From assembly GCA_964400015.1 (NCBI GenBank), contig CAYNRR010000007.1, forward strand, positions 11,353 to 75,352: DNA of 64,000 nt. The letters run 5' to 3'. This DNA is from UBA1234 sp964400015. Its GTDB lineage: Bacteria; Bacillota; Clostridia; TANB77; UBA1234. Of the stretch, positions 26,222-34,978 are shown piece after piece; the stretch's first letter is position 1; every line of letters starts with the position of its first letter. The notes beneath the pieces were generated by a model that saw only the letters and a program-made list of their open reading frames with translations, was not told the origin of the DNA and ran no database searches. The position numbers and the translations under genes were made by a program.

Positions 26222-27868
26222 ATGAAAAAAAACAACATTTTTATTATATCCATTTTAATATTTTTAATTGTTGCAAAACCTAGTTTCGCGTTTAGTGATA
26301 CAGAAGGACATTGGGCTACTACAACCATTCAAAAATTACAAGATACAAAAATTATAAATGGTTATGAAGACAATTCTTTTAGACCAGATGAAAATATGAC
26401 TCGTGCTGAATTTGTAACAATAGTCAATAGAATGCTAAATTTACAAGAAGAATCTTCAAAATATATTCCTGATATAAATAGAAATGATTGGTATTATTCA
26501 GAAATTAGAAAGGCAGTAAAGATAGGAGTTATAGAAGGAGATTTATCTGGATTTACTTATCCTGAAGATAAGATAACAAGACAGGAAGCTATAGCTATTT
26601 TAAATAGAGCATTCAAATTGAAAAAGACATCTGCTATTCCAAAAGGATATGATGACTTAGATGAAATATCAAGCTGGGCAAAATTAGATGTGTATTCTGC
26701 GATAAATGCAGGTTATATAAATGGCTATAACGATAATACAATAAAGCCTCATAATAATATAACTAGAGCAGAAGCATTAACTTTAATACACAGAATCATT
26801 CCAAATATTCTTACAACAGATGTTTATCAAGGCTTGATAACAGGAAATGCTTTAGTATATGAAGATAATATCGTTTTAAATAACTTAACAGTAGATGGTA
26901 ATCTTATAATTTCAAACAAAGCACTAAGCACGTTGAAAATAAAAGATGTTACGGTAAAGAAAAATCTTGTTATAATAGATAAAAATCAAGAATGCATTAA
27001 CAAATTAAATGTAAACGGTAATGTTTATGAATTTTCATATAAAGAAGAAAGTTTAAACAGTTATAAGAATAATGAATATGGAATAAGTTTTGCAGTACCA
27101 CAAAGTGCAAAAATAAAACTTATATCTGCAAATAAAGATATAGACTATGGAACTAAAGATTTAATTGTAATAAACATTGAAGAAAATGATTTATATTATA
27201 TGAAAAATATAAACACACTTTCAGATATAGTTATAAGTAGATACGATAATCTTTATAAAAAACTTGAAGAGGGAAAACTAGACTCTAATAAATATCAACT
27301 ATTTGTAGATAGAAACGATAATTACTTATTAGTAATAAAAAGAGATAACATATTGTATAGCTTGAAATTCTATAATATAGAAAGTTCAAATCTAGTAGAT
27401 AATGTTATCGCTACAACAGAATTTTTTGAAACAGATAAGGTTATTGATGCGAAAATTATGACTTACAAAAATTCAAAATTATCATTGAAATTTTCGTATA
27501 AAGATAAATACGTATCGGTAGATGATTCATACAATACTAATGTGATAAACGAAGAAAAAAACTTCTTCAAACTATTTATACAAGTAAATACAATAACAGA
27601 TATGCAAAATTATTCGTTAGGTGAAATTAAACTTTTACTTACATCAATTGTTGGTAAAGATGGAGAAATCAAAGAAACAAGTTCTTTTAAAATTATGAAT
27701 AACAATGCAATTAAATATAAAATAGAATCAGAAGGGAAAATCATATATTCACTATATGTAGTAATAGGAAACAACTTGTATAATTTGATTTTTACTGGTG
27801 ATGAAGAGGGCATGATACAAATAGGGGAAGAAGTATTTAATGAAATTGTTGAAACGTTAGAATTTTAA
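26222..27868 (+). CDS. Secreted protein with three SLH domains
   Basis: A 548-residue exported protein. The signal peptide is MKKNNIFIISILIFLIVAKPSFA. Three S-layer homology domains follow: FSDTEGHWATTTIQKL, then the second around DINRNDWYYSEIRKAV, and the third around ISSWAKLDVYSAINAGYINGY. Each has the TRAE/TRQE helix. SLH domains bind pyruvylated secondary cell-wall polymers. The remaining 340 residues are beta-rich with no domain I recognise. It starts 13 bp after recD2, at ATG 26222 behind TTGGAGG, and is followed closely by comF. Confidence 0.85.
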   Translation: MKKNNIFIISILIFLIVAKPSFAFSDTEGHWATTTIQKLQDTKIINGYEDNSFRPDENMTRAEFVTIVNRMLNLQEESSKYIPDINRNDWYYSEIRKAVKIGVIEGDLSGFTYPEDKITRQEAIAILNRAFKLKKTSAIPKGYDDLDEISSWAKLDVYSAINAGYINGYNDNTIKPHNNITRAEALTLIHRIIPNILTTDVYQGLITGNALVYEDNIVLNNLTVDGNLIISNKALSTLKIKDVTVKKNLVIIDKNQECINKLNVNGNVYEFSYKEESLNSYKNNEYGISFAVPQSAKIKLISANKDIDYGTKDLIVINIEENDLYYMKNINTLSDIVISRYDNLYKKLEEGKLDSNKYQLFVDRNDNYLLVIKRDNILYSLKFYNIESSNLVDNVIATTEFFETDKVIDAKIMTYKNSKLSLKFSYKDKYVSVDDSYNTNVINEEKNFFKLFIQVNTITDMQNYSLGEIKLLLTSIVGKDGEIKETSSFKIMNNNAIKYKIESEGKIIYSLYVVIGNNLYNLIFTGDEEGMIQIGEEVFNEIVETLEF

Positions 27869-27921
27869 TATGAGAGGGGGAATAATAATTCCTTCTCTTT
27901 TTATGTTTAATAAGGAGTTAT

Positions 27922-28578
27922 ATGAATTTTATAGACAAAATAGCAAGAATATTTTTCCCCGTAACATGTGGTCTATGTGGCGAAAAAATAAATGAAAGAT
28001 ACACTTGTCGAAAATGTGTAAATATAATAGAATATTACCATAAAAGAGTTGTAATATCTGAAAATAAAGAAAACTATTACGACAAAATTATTTCAATATT
28101 ACCTTATAAAGGTATTTTTAAAATCAAAATGTTAAATTATAAATTTCAAGGAGCTAAGTATCTAGGTATGGTGTTTGCTGAAATATTAGCAAACAAAATA
28201 TTAAACGAAGCCATACAAGCAGACATTATTATGGCAGTACCAATTAGTAAAGAACGATTAAAAGAAAGAGGGTACAATCAAAGTGCGATAATAGCTCGAA
28301 AGATTTCTAGAATTACAAAAATACCTTATACTGAAAAAGTTCTTATAAAACACAAAAATAATTTAAGACAAAGTGAACTTACTTTATACGAAAGACAAAG
28401 AAATGTAAAAAACGCATATTCGATAAAAAATATTGAATCAATAAAATGCAAAAAAATAATTCTAATAGATGATATATACACTACAGGTGCTACGTTAAAT
28501 GAGTGTGCTAAAATTTTGAAAAATTACGGTGCTAAAGAAGTCATTGCGTGTACAGTTATGTATAGTGAATTAGAATAA
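27922..28578 (+). CDS. comF: ComF family phosphoribosyltransferase-like protein
   Basis: A 218-residue protein. The N-terminal zinc-binding part is CGLCGEKIN...CRKC. The C-terminal phosphoribosyltransferase domain has the PRPP-loop motif IILIDDIYTTGATLNECA and the upstream KERGYNQSAIIA. ComF is needed for uptake of transforming DNA in B. subtilis and similar bacteria. No other competence gene is in the window. The RBS AAGGAGTT is 54 bp from the SLH gene. Confidence 0.9.
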   Translation: MNFIDKIARIFFPVTCGLCGEKINERYTCRKCVNIIEYYHKRVVISENKENYYDKIISILPYKGIFKIKMLNYKFQGAKYLGMVFAEILANKILNEAIQADIIMAVPISKERLKERGYNQSAIIARKISRITKIPYTEKVLIKHKNNLRQSELTLYERQRNVKNAYSIKNIESIKCKKIILIDDIYTTGATLNECAKILKNYGAKEVIACTVMYSELE

Positions 28579-28629
28579 TTTAATTCAATATTTAAAGTTT
28601 CATAAAGAAAAAGAAAGGAGCTTTAAAAG

Positions 28630-30666
28630 ATGGATGAATTAGTCGAAAGCGTAATGGATTATATACGAAAACCATATACAGATCATGCTATAATGATAAA
28701 CGGTGAATGGGGAAGTGGAAAAACTTATTTTTGGAACAATAAAATAAGAAGTAAAATAGAATCAACAGAAATAAATGGTAAACGTTATAAAACTATATAT
28801 ATGTCGCTTTATGGTATCTCTAACTTAGATGATATAAGCAAAAAAATATTTATAGAAATGAATCCAAGCTTAAATAAATCAATAAAAAAAGTAATAGATA
28901 CACATAATATATCTAGCATTCCAGAGTACGTAAAAACTGGTATAGATATGGCAAATTCCTTTGGATTCATGCAAATGAATGAAAAAATAGATTACTCAAA
29001 ATTTTTTGAAATAGATGATAAAGTGTTATGCTTTGATGACTTGGAAAGAGCTAACTTAGACGTTATAGACGTTCTAGGGTATATAAACAATTTTGTTGAA
29101 CATGACCATATGAAAACAATCATAATATGTAATGAAAAAGAATTATCAAAAAAATTAAAAAGCACAAATGTTGAAATGAAAACATTTATTGCTACATACA
29201 TTTTAAATAATGAAGGCAAAATAAAACCAGAAAATTATGATGACGAAGCAGAAGAAGATACGGATCGCGAAGACAAGCCTATGGTTGAACTTATAGAAGA
29301 CAAGATAGAACACATATTTGATAAAGCAAATGACTATGAAAGAATAAAAGAAAAACTAATAGGAGAAACATTTGAATATATTCCAGAATTTAATTACATA
29401 ATAAATGGTGTTCTTATGCGTTATGAAAGCAATCCACAACTTATTCAATTCTTAAGAAAAAATTCTTCAATAATAACACAAACCTTTAACAGAAGTGGAA
29501 CAAGAAACTTAAGAATTTTAAAGCATGCATTAAATGATTTTCAAAAAATATTTGAAACAACAAAAAAATATTATCCAGATATAAGTGAGCTAGTATTAAA
29601 GTCATTGCTAATATTTACTATAGCTATCTCATTTGAAATAAAAGCAGGTAAAGTAACAAAAGATAAATTAAAAAATATAAATTCATTAGATGAATATAAG
29701 ACAATCTTAGTTGCTTCAAAAGTCTTAAAAGATAATAGACAATTCTATATAAAAGAATTTGATAACAACTACTATTTTACATTTAAGACAGATTATAGAT
29801 TCTTTAAATTCGTAGAAAAATACGTAAGAACAAGAATATTTGATATGAGAACATTTAAAGATGATATGGAAGCAATAGTTGCCCAAGAAACAAAAGGCCA
29901 TGTTGCAAGTTACAAAAGATTATTAACAGAAGATTATTGGAAAATAGAAGACAATGAATTCAATCAAGTAATTAGCGAAACATTAGAAGATGTTAAAGCT
30001 GGGAAATTACAACTTGCAGAGTACTTCAAACTGTACGTAATATTTAACTTCTTTATACAAAAAGGCTTAGTAGATATAGATTCTGAATATTTAAAATTAA
30101 CATTTATAAACGGAATGAATATAGCTGCTGCGACCTCAAAATACTGTAAAGACATAGAAGCATATATGATAGGAACAAACTTAGTAGAACCCGATGAAAA
30201 CATAAACTATATATTAGAACATTTTAACAACTTAAATCTTCAAACGAAAGAAAAAGAATATATTGAAGTGGCAAAACAATTATTCGAAATGATTCCAGAT
30301 AGAGTAGACAAAATGCCAGATGTATTTGTTGAACAATATTTAGATATCCCAATAATGAAATACTATAATATGAATACTTTATTTGAAAGAATATTACTTT
30401 TAAGTAACGAAGACATAGTTTTAGTAAAAGACTTGATTACTGCTAGATATCAAAACATAAAGGATATTTCAAATGAAGAAAGAAATATACGTTTGTTAAA
30501 ACAAGCTATGGAAGACTACATAAGAGGTAAAGTTCCAACAATAAAAGTAATTTTGATTGAAGACTTCATAAAATCATTAGATATGATTTTACTAAGACCA
30601 AAAGAAAAGCCAAAAAGAGGAAGAAGAAAAACTGTAAAAATAGATTCCGAAACTGAAATAGCGTAA
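28630..30666 (+). CDS. KAP-type P-loop NTPase
   Basis: A 678-residue protein with Walker A GEWGSGKT at residues 25-32 and Walker B LCFDDLERA near 140. Sensor-like TIIICNEKEL and a long alpha-helical C-terminal region follow. This arrangement fits the KAP family of P-loop NTPases, some members of which act in phage defence or at membranes. A charged loop (EDTDREDKP) interrupts the NTPase core, and the C-terminus is basic (KPKRGRRKT). No transmembrane helix is obvious. It lies 51 bp after comF. Function unknown. Confidence 0.7.
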   Translation: MDELVESVMDYIRKPYTDHAIMINGEWGSGKTYFWNNKIRSKIESTEINGKRYKTIYMSLYGISNLDDISKKIFIEMNPSLNKSIKKVIDTHNISSIPEYVKTGIDMANSFGFMQMNEKIDYSKFFEIDDKVLCFDDLERANLDVIDVLGYINNFVEHDHMKTIIICNEKELSKKLKSTNVEMKTFIATYILNNEGKIKPENYDDEAEEDTDREDKPMVELIEDKIEHIFDKANDYERIKEKLIGETFEYIPEFNYIINGVLMRYESNPQLIQFLRKNSSIITQTFNRSGTRNLRILKHALNDFQKIFETTKKYYPDISELVLKSLLIFTIAISFEIKAGKVTKDKLKNINSLDEYKTILVASKVLKDNRQFYIKEFDNNYYFTFKTDYRFFKFVEKYVRTRIFDMRTFKDDMEAIVAQETKGHVASYKRLLTEDYWKIEDNEFNQVISETLEDVKAGKLQLAEYFKLYVIFNFFIQKGLVDIDSEYLKLTFINGMNIAAATSKYCKDIEAYMIGTNLVEPDENINYILEHFNNLNLQTKEKEYIEVAKQLFEMIPDRVDKMPDVFVEQYLDIPIMKYYNMNTLFERILLLSNEDIVLVKDLITARYQNIKDISNEERNIRLLKQAMEDYIRGKVPTIKVILIEDFIKSLDMILLRPKEKPKRGRRKTVKIDSETEIA

Positions 30667-30701
30667 TTTGTGAAAACTCCTTATAGAAAATTGTATAAAA
30701 T

Positions 30702-30730
30702 TTGACAAAAAACAAAACAATATACATATA
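30702..30730 (+). promoter_or_regulatory. Possible promoter of spoVT
   Basis: TTGACA, 17 bp, CATATA. The CAT-type -10 is also seen in forespore (sigma G) promoters, and spoVT is sigma-G dependent in B. subtilis. The -35 here looks vegetative, so the sigma factor is uncertain. Confidence 0.4.
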
Positions 30731-30753
30731 TGAAGCTATAAAGGAGGGAAGAA

Positions 30754-31311
30754 ATGAAAGCTACAGGTGTTGTAAGAAGAATTGATGATCTCGGTAGAAT
30801 CGTTGTTCCAAAAGAAATTAGAAAAACATTAAGAATAAGAGAAGGCGATCCGCTCGAGATTTTTACAGATAGAGAAGGAGAAATTATATTAAAAAAATAT
30901 TCTCCAATTGGTGAATTAAATGAATTTGCATCACAGTATGCAGAAACCTTAGCTAAAACTACGGGTCATATTGCATGCATATCAGATAAAGATACAATAA
31001 TTGCTGTTTCAGGAGCTCCAAAGAAAGAATATCTTGAAAAAAGCATAAGTATAGAATTAGAAAAACTAATGCAAGACAAAACGATATGGACTTCAAAAGA
31101 AAGACATGAAAAAAAGTTGCCAGTACTAACAACAGAAGATGGTGCTAGTGAAAAATATACTTCACAAGTAATATATCCCATAATAGCAGAAGGCGATACG
31201 ATAGGTACAGTAATGCTATTATCAAAAGAGCCAACTATCAAAATGAATGATGTAGAAATGAAAGTGGTTCAATCGGCAGCAGGATTCTTAGGAAAGCAAA
31301 TGGAAGAATAA
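30754..31311 (+). CDS. spoVT: Stage V sporulation protein T
   Basis: A 185-residue transcription regulator. The N-terminal AbrB swapped-hairpin domain is MKATGVVRRIDDLGRIVVPK and LRIREGDPLEIFTDREG. The C-terminal GAF-like domain contains GHIACISDKDTIIAVSGA and AEGDTIGTVMLLS. It modulates forespore gene expression in spore formers. The following genes (spoVB, HU, rqcP) reproduce the conserved yab region order, which supports the assignment. Confidence 0.95.
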   Translation: MKATGVVRRIDDLGRIVVPKEIRKTLRIREGDPLEIFTDREGEIILKKYSPIGELNEFASQYAETLAKTTGHIACISDKDTIIAVSGAPKKEYLEKSISIELEKLMQDKTIWTSKERHEKKLPVLTTEDGASEKYTSQVIYPIIAEGDTIGTVMLLSKEPTIKMNDVEMKVVQSAAGFLGKQMEE

Positions 31312-31325
31312 TAAAATAAAAATAG

Positions 31326-31351
31326 GAGCGTTGGGAAAAAGTCCAACGCTC
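31326..31351 (+). terminator. Hairpin after spoVT
   Basis: Perfect 9-bp stem GAGCGTTGG / CCAACGCTC with an 8-base loop. Only AATTTAATTT follows, so it is a weak terminator or an mRNA 3'-end stabiliser. Confidence 0.6.
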
Positions 31352-31376
31352 AATTTAATTTCAAGGCATTTTTAGA

Positions 31377-31405
31377 TTGAAAAAGTGTAATAAAAACAAT
31401 ATAAT
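31377..31405 (+). promoter_or_regulatory. Promoter of spoVB
   Basis: TTGAAA, 17 bp, TATAAT, about 48 bp before ATG 31454. Confidence 0.6.
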
Positions 31406-31453
31406 TGTGTATAGTTAATTAAATAATAAAATTAGTGAAATGATGGAGGTATA

Positions 31454-33178
31454 ATGAAAAAAGAAAAAGTAGAAGAAATACATAATAATAAAAAACAGTC
31501 ATTTATGTCTGGAGTTCTTACAATTTTAATTGCCCAATTAGTTATTAAAGTATTGGGATTAGTATATAGATTAGTAATTACAAATATTCCATATTTCGGA
31601 GATGAAGGCAATGGATTGTATTCGGCAGGATATCAAATTTATACATTGCTTTTAGCAGTAGCATCAATAGGTGTACCAAATGCAATTGCAAAATTAGTTT
31701 CAGAAAGAATTGCACAAGGAAAAAACAGAGAAGCACATGATATTTTCAAAACAGCGTTAATACTTTTTGGAATGATTGGTTTTACAGGAAGTCTATTTTT
31801 ATTTTGTGGAGCAGAATGGATTGCATTAAAAATAGGTAATATTGAAGTAAAAGGAATAATGCAAGTGCTAGCACCAGCAATATTTTTTGTTTCGCTATCA
31901 GCAGTAATAAGGGGATACTTTAATGGAATGTATAACATGAAAGTTACATCTAGATCGCAAATGTTAGAGCAATTATTCAAAAGTGTCTTAACAATTTTAT
32001 TAGTTTTAGCAGTATACTTTTTATCAGTGGTAAATCCTAATAGAATTTCTGAAATATTCAATCTTTCAGTAGATACTGTTACAGCTAAAATGGCAGTCAT
32101 AGCAAATGCAGCATCAACAATTGCAGCAATATTATGTACAGGATATTTACTTTTGTATTATCAAAAAGTAAAAAAAGAAATATGGGCAGATATACAAAAA
32201 TCAAAGGGCGAATATAAAAAAGAAAAACGTGGAAAAATAATGAAAACTATATTAGCAGTATCAATTCCGATTTCACTTGCTTCTATAGTTGCAGCAGTTA
32301 ACAGAAACATAGACACATTTACTGTAATGAATGGATTAAAAGTTGCGTTAAAAGGAATGTATGATTCGGCAGAAATGATAACAGCAGAAGCAACAAGACT
32401 TTATGGAATATTATCGGGTAGAGTAGATACTTTGATAGGATTACCGACAGCGTTAAATGTAGCATTTGCAACAGCGTTAGTTCCAGCAGTTTCAGAATCG
32501 ATGTCAAAAGGTGATGAAAAAACAGCTAAAAAGAGAGTTACTTTTTCATTTAGAACAACTTTACTTATAGCATTGCCTTGTGCAATTGGAATGGCAGTAT
32601 TAGCAGAACCAATTTTAAATTTATTATTCCCAAATGTATATGCGATAGAGGCACCAAGATTATTACAAATAAGTGCATTTACAATAATATTTACATTGAT
32701 AAACCAAACAATTGGTGGTGCTCTACAAGGTTTAGGAAAAGTTTTAGTACCAGCAGCAAGTATGGCATGTGGAGCTTTGGTTAAACTTGTATTAAACTTA
32801 ACACTAATAAGAATACCTGAAATAGGAATATACGGAGCAGCTTTTAGTTCAGTAGCATCATCGTGTACAGTAACTTTGATTGAAATGTTTATCTTAACAA
32901 GAACTTTAAAATTTGACAATTCAAAAAGACAAATGATATTTAAACCAATTTTAGCAACAATTATAATGGGAGTTGCAGCATACATTTCATATTATTTAAT
33001 ATCGACATATTTATTTAAAAACGCTATAGCTACTTTAATTGCAATACTTATAGCAGTTATTGTATATTTATTAGCAGTATTAAAATTAAAAATATTTGAT
33101 AGGGAAGATTATCATATGCTACCTTATGGAGATAAGATATATAAGTTTTTAGAAAAAATAAAACTTGTGAAACCATAG
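31454..33178 (+). CDS. spoVB: SpoVB/YtgP-type polysaccharide flippase
   Basis: A 574-residue multi-pass membrane protein of the MOP exporter superfamily with about 14 hydrophobic helices. It begins SGVLTILIAQLVIKVLGLVYR and includes NGLYSAGYQIYTLLLAVASIGVP and VIRGYFNGMYNM. SpoVB and its paralogues are thought to flip lipid-linked cell-wall precursors, in SpoVB's case for spore cortex. Its position directly after spoVT supports SpoVB over the vegetative paralogue. The usual next gene mazG is absent here. Confidence 0.88.
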   Translation: MKKEKVEEIHNNKKQSFMSGVLTILIAQLVIKVLGLVYRLVITNIPYFGDEGNGLYSAGYQIYTLLLAVASIGVPNAIAKLVSERIAQGKNREAHDIFKTALILFGMIGFTGSLFLFCGAEWIALKIGNIEVKGIMQVLAPAIFFVSLSAVIRGYFNGMYNMKVTSRSQMLEQLFKSVLTILLVLAVYFLSVVNPNRISEIFNLSVDTVTAKMAVIANAASTIAAILCTGYLLLYYQKVKKEIWADIQKSKGEYKKEKRGKIMKTILAVSIPISLASIVAAVNRNIDTFTVMNGLKVALKGMYDSAEMITAEATRLYGILSGRVDTLIGLPTALNVAFATALVPAVSESMSKGDEKTAKKRVTFSFRTTLLIALPCAIGMAVLAEPILNLLFPNVYAIEAPRLLQISAFTIIFTLINQTIGGALQGLGKVLVPAASMACGALVKLVLNLTLIRIPEIGIYGAAFSSVASSCTVTLIEMFILTRTLKFDNSKRQMIFKPILATIIMGVAAYISYYLISTYLFKNAIATLIAILIAVIVYLLAVLKLKIFDREDYHMLPYGDKIYKFLEKIKLVKP

Positions 33179-33276
33179 AGATAAAGCACTTTTAGTATAC
33201 ATAAAACGTAAAAACGTTGAAAAATAAGCATTTTTTAGAAAAAAATTTCAAAAAATATTGAAAAATAGCAGGATTA

Positions 33277-33306
33277 TTGAAAAAAATGGCGAAATATAAA
33301 TATAGT
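33277..33306 (+). promoter_or_regulatory. Possible promoter of the HU gene
   Basis: TTGAAA, 18 bp, TATAGT, about 60 bp upstream of ATG 33367. Confidence 0.4.
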
Positions 33307-33366
33307 GATTGTAGTAGTAAATACTATATCAAATAAAGATAAATCTATATTAGGAGGTAATTTAAA

Positions 33367-33645
33367 ATGAACAAACTTGATTTAGTTGCAAAAATCGCTG
33401 AAGATGCTGAATTATCAAAAAAATCAGCTGAAGCTGCATTAAACGCATTTATTAGCGCTGTTGAAACAGCTCTAAAGAAAGGTGAAAAAGTTCAATTAGT
33501 TGGATTTGGTTCTTTCGAAGTTAGAAAGAGAGCTGCTAGAAAAGGTAGAAACCCTCAAACTAAAGAGGAAATTAAGATACCTGCATCAAAAGCTCCAGTA
33601 TTCAGAGCTGGTAAACCACTTAAAGATTTAGTAAACAAAAAATAA
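33367..33645 (+). CDS. hup: DNA-binding protein HU
   Basis: A 92-residue HU-family nucleoid protein. It shows MNKLDLVAKIAEDAELSKKS, VQLVGFGSFEVRKRAARKGRN and IPASKAPVFRAGKPLK. The beta-arm proline and arginines that insert into the minor groove are present. It forms dimers that bend and compact DNA. It has a strong RBS (AGGAGG) and lies between spoVB and rqcP. Confidence 0.97.
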   Translation: MNKLDLVAKIAEDAELSKKSAEAALNAFISAVETALKKGEKVQLVGFGSFEVRKRAARKGRNPQTKEEIKIPASKAPVFRAGKPLKDLVNKK

Positions 33646-33696
33646 TTTGTTTTTCGATAAATAATTGAGGATGGTTATTAAAAAATAAACGTTATC

Positions 33697-33728
33697 AAAG
33701 AGGGTGCATTTAATGCAGCCTCTTTATA
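33697..33728 (+). terminator. Terminator after HU
   Basis: Stem AAAGAGG and TGCAT / ATGCA and CCTCTTT, with one internal G-G mismatch, followed by a short T/A tract. Confidence 0.75.
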
Positions 33729-33767
33729 ATTATTAACCTAAATATAGATTAAACTTTGGAGGCAAAT

Positions 33768-34040
33768 ATGAGATTAGATAAATTTTTAAAAGTTAGTAGA
33801 GTTATAAAAAGAAGAACTGTAGCAAATGAAGCATGTGACTCGGGAAGAGTTGTAGTAAATGGAAAAATTGCTAAAGCTGGATATGATGTAAAAATAGGCG
33901 ATGTAGTAGAAATAAAATATGGCGAAAAAATAATAAAATTTAAAATCACATCGATAGATACAGTAGTAAAGAAATCAGAAGCGGCAGGAATGGTAGAATT
34001 CTTCGAAGATTCTGATCGTGATGATGATACTGAAGAATAA
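33768..34040 (+). CDS. rqcP: S4-domain protein RqcP (YabO)
   Basis: A 90-residue S4-type RNA-binding protein: MRLDKFLKVSRVIKRRTVANE, SGRVVVNGKIAKAGYDVKIGD. In Firmicutes RqcP/YabO helps RqcH add alanine tails on stalled 50S-nascent chain complexes (ribosome quality control). The C-terminus is acidic (DSDRDDDTEE). ATG 33768 follows TTGGAGG. The spoVT-spoVB-rqcP neighbourhood matches the B. subtilis yab cluster. A role in translation rescue is of interest given the frameshifts seen in this genome. Confidence 0.92.
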   Translation: MRLDKFLKVSRVIKRRTVANEACDSGRVVVNGKIAKAGYDVKIGDVVEIKYGEKIIKFKITSIDTVVKKSEAAGMVEFFEDSDRDDDTEE

Positions 34041-34041
34041 T

Positions 34042-34077
34042 AAAAAGGTTGGTACATTAACTTGTATCAACCTTTTA
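34042..34077. terminator. Bidirectional terminator after rqcP
   Basis: Stem AAAAGGTTG / CAACCTTTT with an inner TAC/GTA pairing, preceded by A and followed by T. It lies between convergent rqcP and the YgjP-like gene. Confidence 0.8.
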
Positions 34078-34080
34078 ACA

Positions 34081-34779
34081 TTATTGAATTAAATAATCTT
34101 GTAAAATTCTTTTTCTATCTTTCCAATCGGGCATATACATTTCTATAGTATTATAAAAAGCTTTACTGTGATTAGCATGAATTAAATGTACTATTTCATG
34201 AAGAACCACATATTCAATTGCTTCAACAGGGCAATGAACTAATTTTGAATTAAAAAGAATTTTTTTCTTAGACGGTATACACGTTCCCCAGCGTGATTTC
34301 ATAGATCTAAATTCTATAGAATTCAAATTTAAGTTAAGCATTTTTAAATATTTAAAAGCAAACTTATCAACAGTGTTTTGAAGTTCTTCTTTTAAAAATT
34401 TATTAAAAACCGTACTTTTATATTTTTGATTATCAGAATAAGCCTCTTTTATGTAAAAAATGATAGTGTCATCATTTAAAGCAACATAATTTTTCATGCA
34501 TGGCACAAGCAAAATTTTCTTCATTTTACCGTACAAGCGTACACATGAATTATTTTTTAAAACAATATTATTTTTGATTACTTTTCGTGCTTTAACATTC
34601 CTTTGAGCATTTATAATCCAATCTCTTTTAGAAAGCACGATTTTATTTATGTCAGCAAGAGTCACTCTTTTAGGAGCTGAAACATATATGATTCCATCAT
34701 TTTTAATTGTAATATTAACGTTTTTTCTAGAAGTTCTAGTTAAATTGTATTCGATAGTTCCATCTTTGTTTATAGCCAT
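34081..34779 (-). CDS. YgjP-like zinc metallopeptidase
   Basis: A 232-residue protein of the YgjP/DUF45 family. The N-terminal half is beta-rich and basic. The C-terminal half has the strongly conserved MKSRWGTCIPSKKKILFNSKLV and the metal-binding motif VVLHEIVHLIHANHSKAFY, HExxH plus a third His. Members are predicted metallopeptidases, often linked to restriction or DNA-processing loci; the substrate is unknown. It stands alone on the minus strand. Confidence 0.9.
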   Translation of the reverse strand: MAINKDGTIEYNLTRTSRKNVNITIKNDGIIYVSAPKRVTLADINKIVLSKRDWIINAQRNVKARKVIKNNIVLKNNSCVRLYGKMKKILLVPCMKNYVALNDDTIIFYIKEAYSDNQKYKSTVFNKFLKEELQNTVDKFAFKYLKMLNLNLNSIEFRSMKSRWGTCIPSKKKILFNSKLVHCPVEAIEYVVLHEIVHLIHANHSKAFYNTIEMYMPDWKDRKRILQDYLIQ

Positions 34780-34919
34780 TTTGTTACCTCCTTGTAGTAA
34801 AAAATAAGTTTCCCTCTCAAGCAGAGATTATATCACGATTATAGAAAAATGCACTAAAAAATAAATGTTAGATATTGTAAATAGGCCTAAAATCTAGAAT
34901 ATTAGCCAATTTCTTTACA

Positions 34920-34960
34920 TTGAAAAAATTTCTTCTGCTTCTTAAAATTGAATTAAGAAG
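34920..34960 (+). promoter_or_regulatory. Promoter with overlapping palindrome upstream of the GH18 gene
   Basis: TTGAAA at 34920, 17 bp, TAAAAT at 34943-34948. A perfect 8-bp inverted repeat (CTTCTTAA / TTAAGAAG, 34938-34945 and 34953-34960) overlaps the -10 and start region, a position suited to a repressor operator. Confidence 0.5.
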
Positions 34961-34978
34961 AGGGAGGAGCTGGTACAA

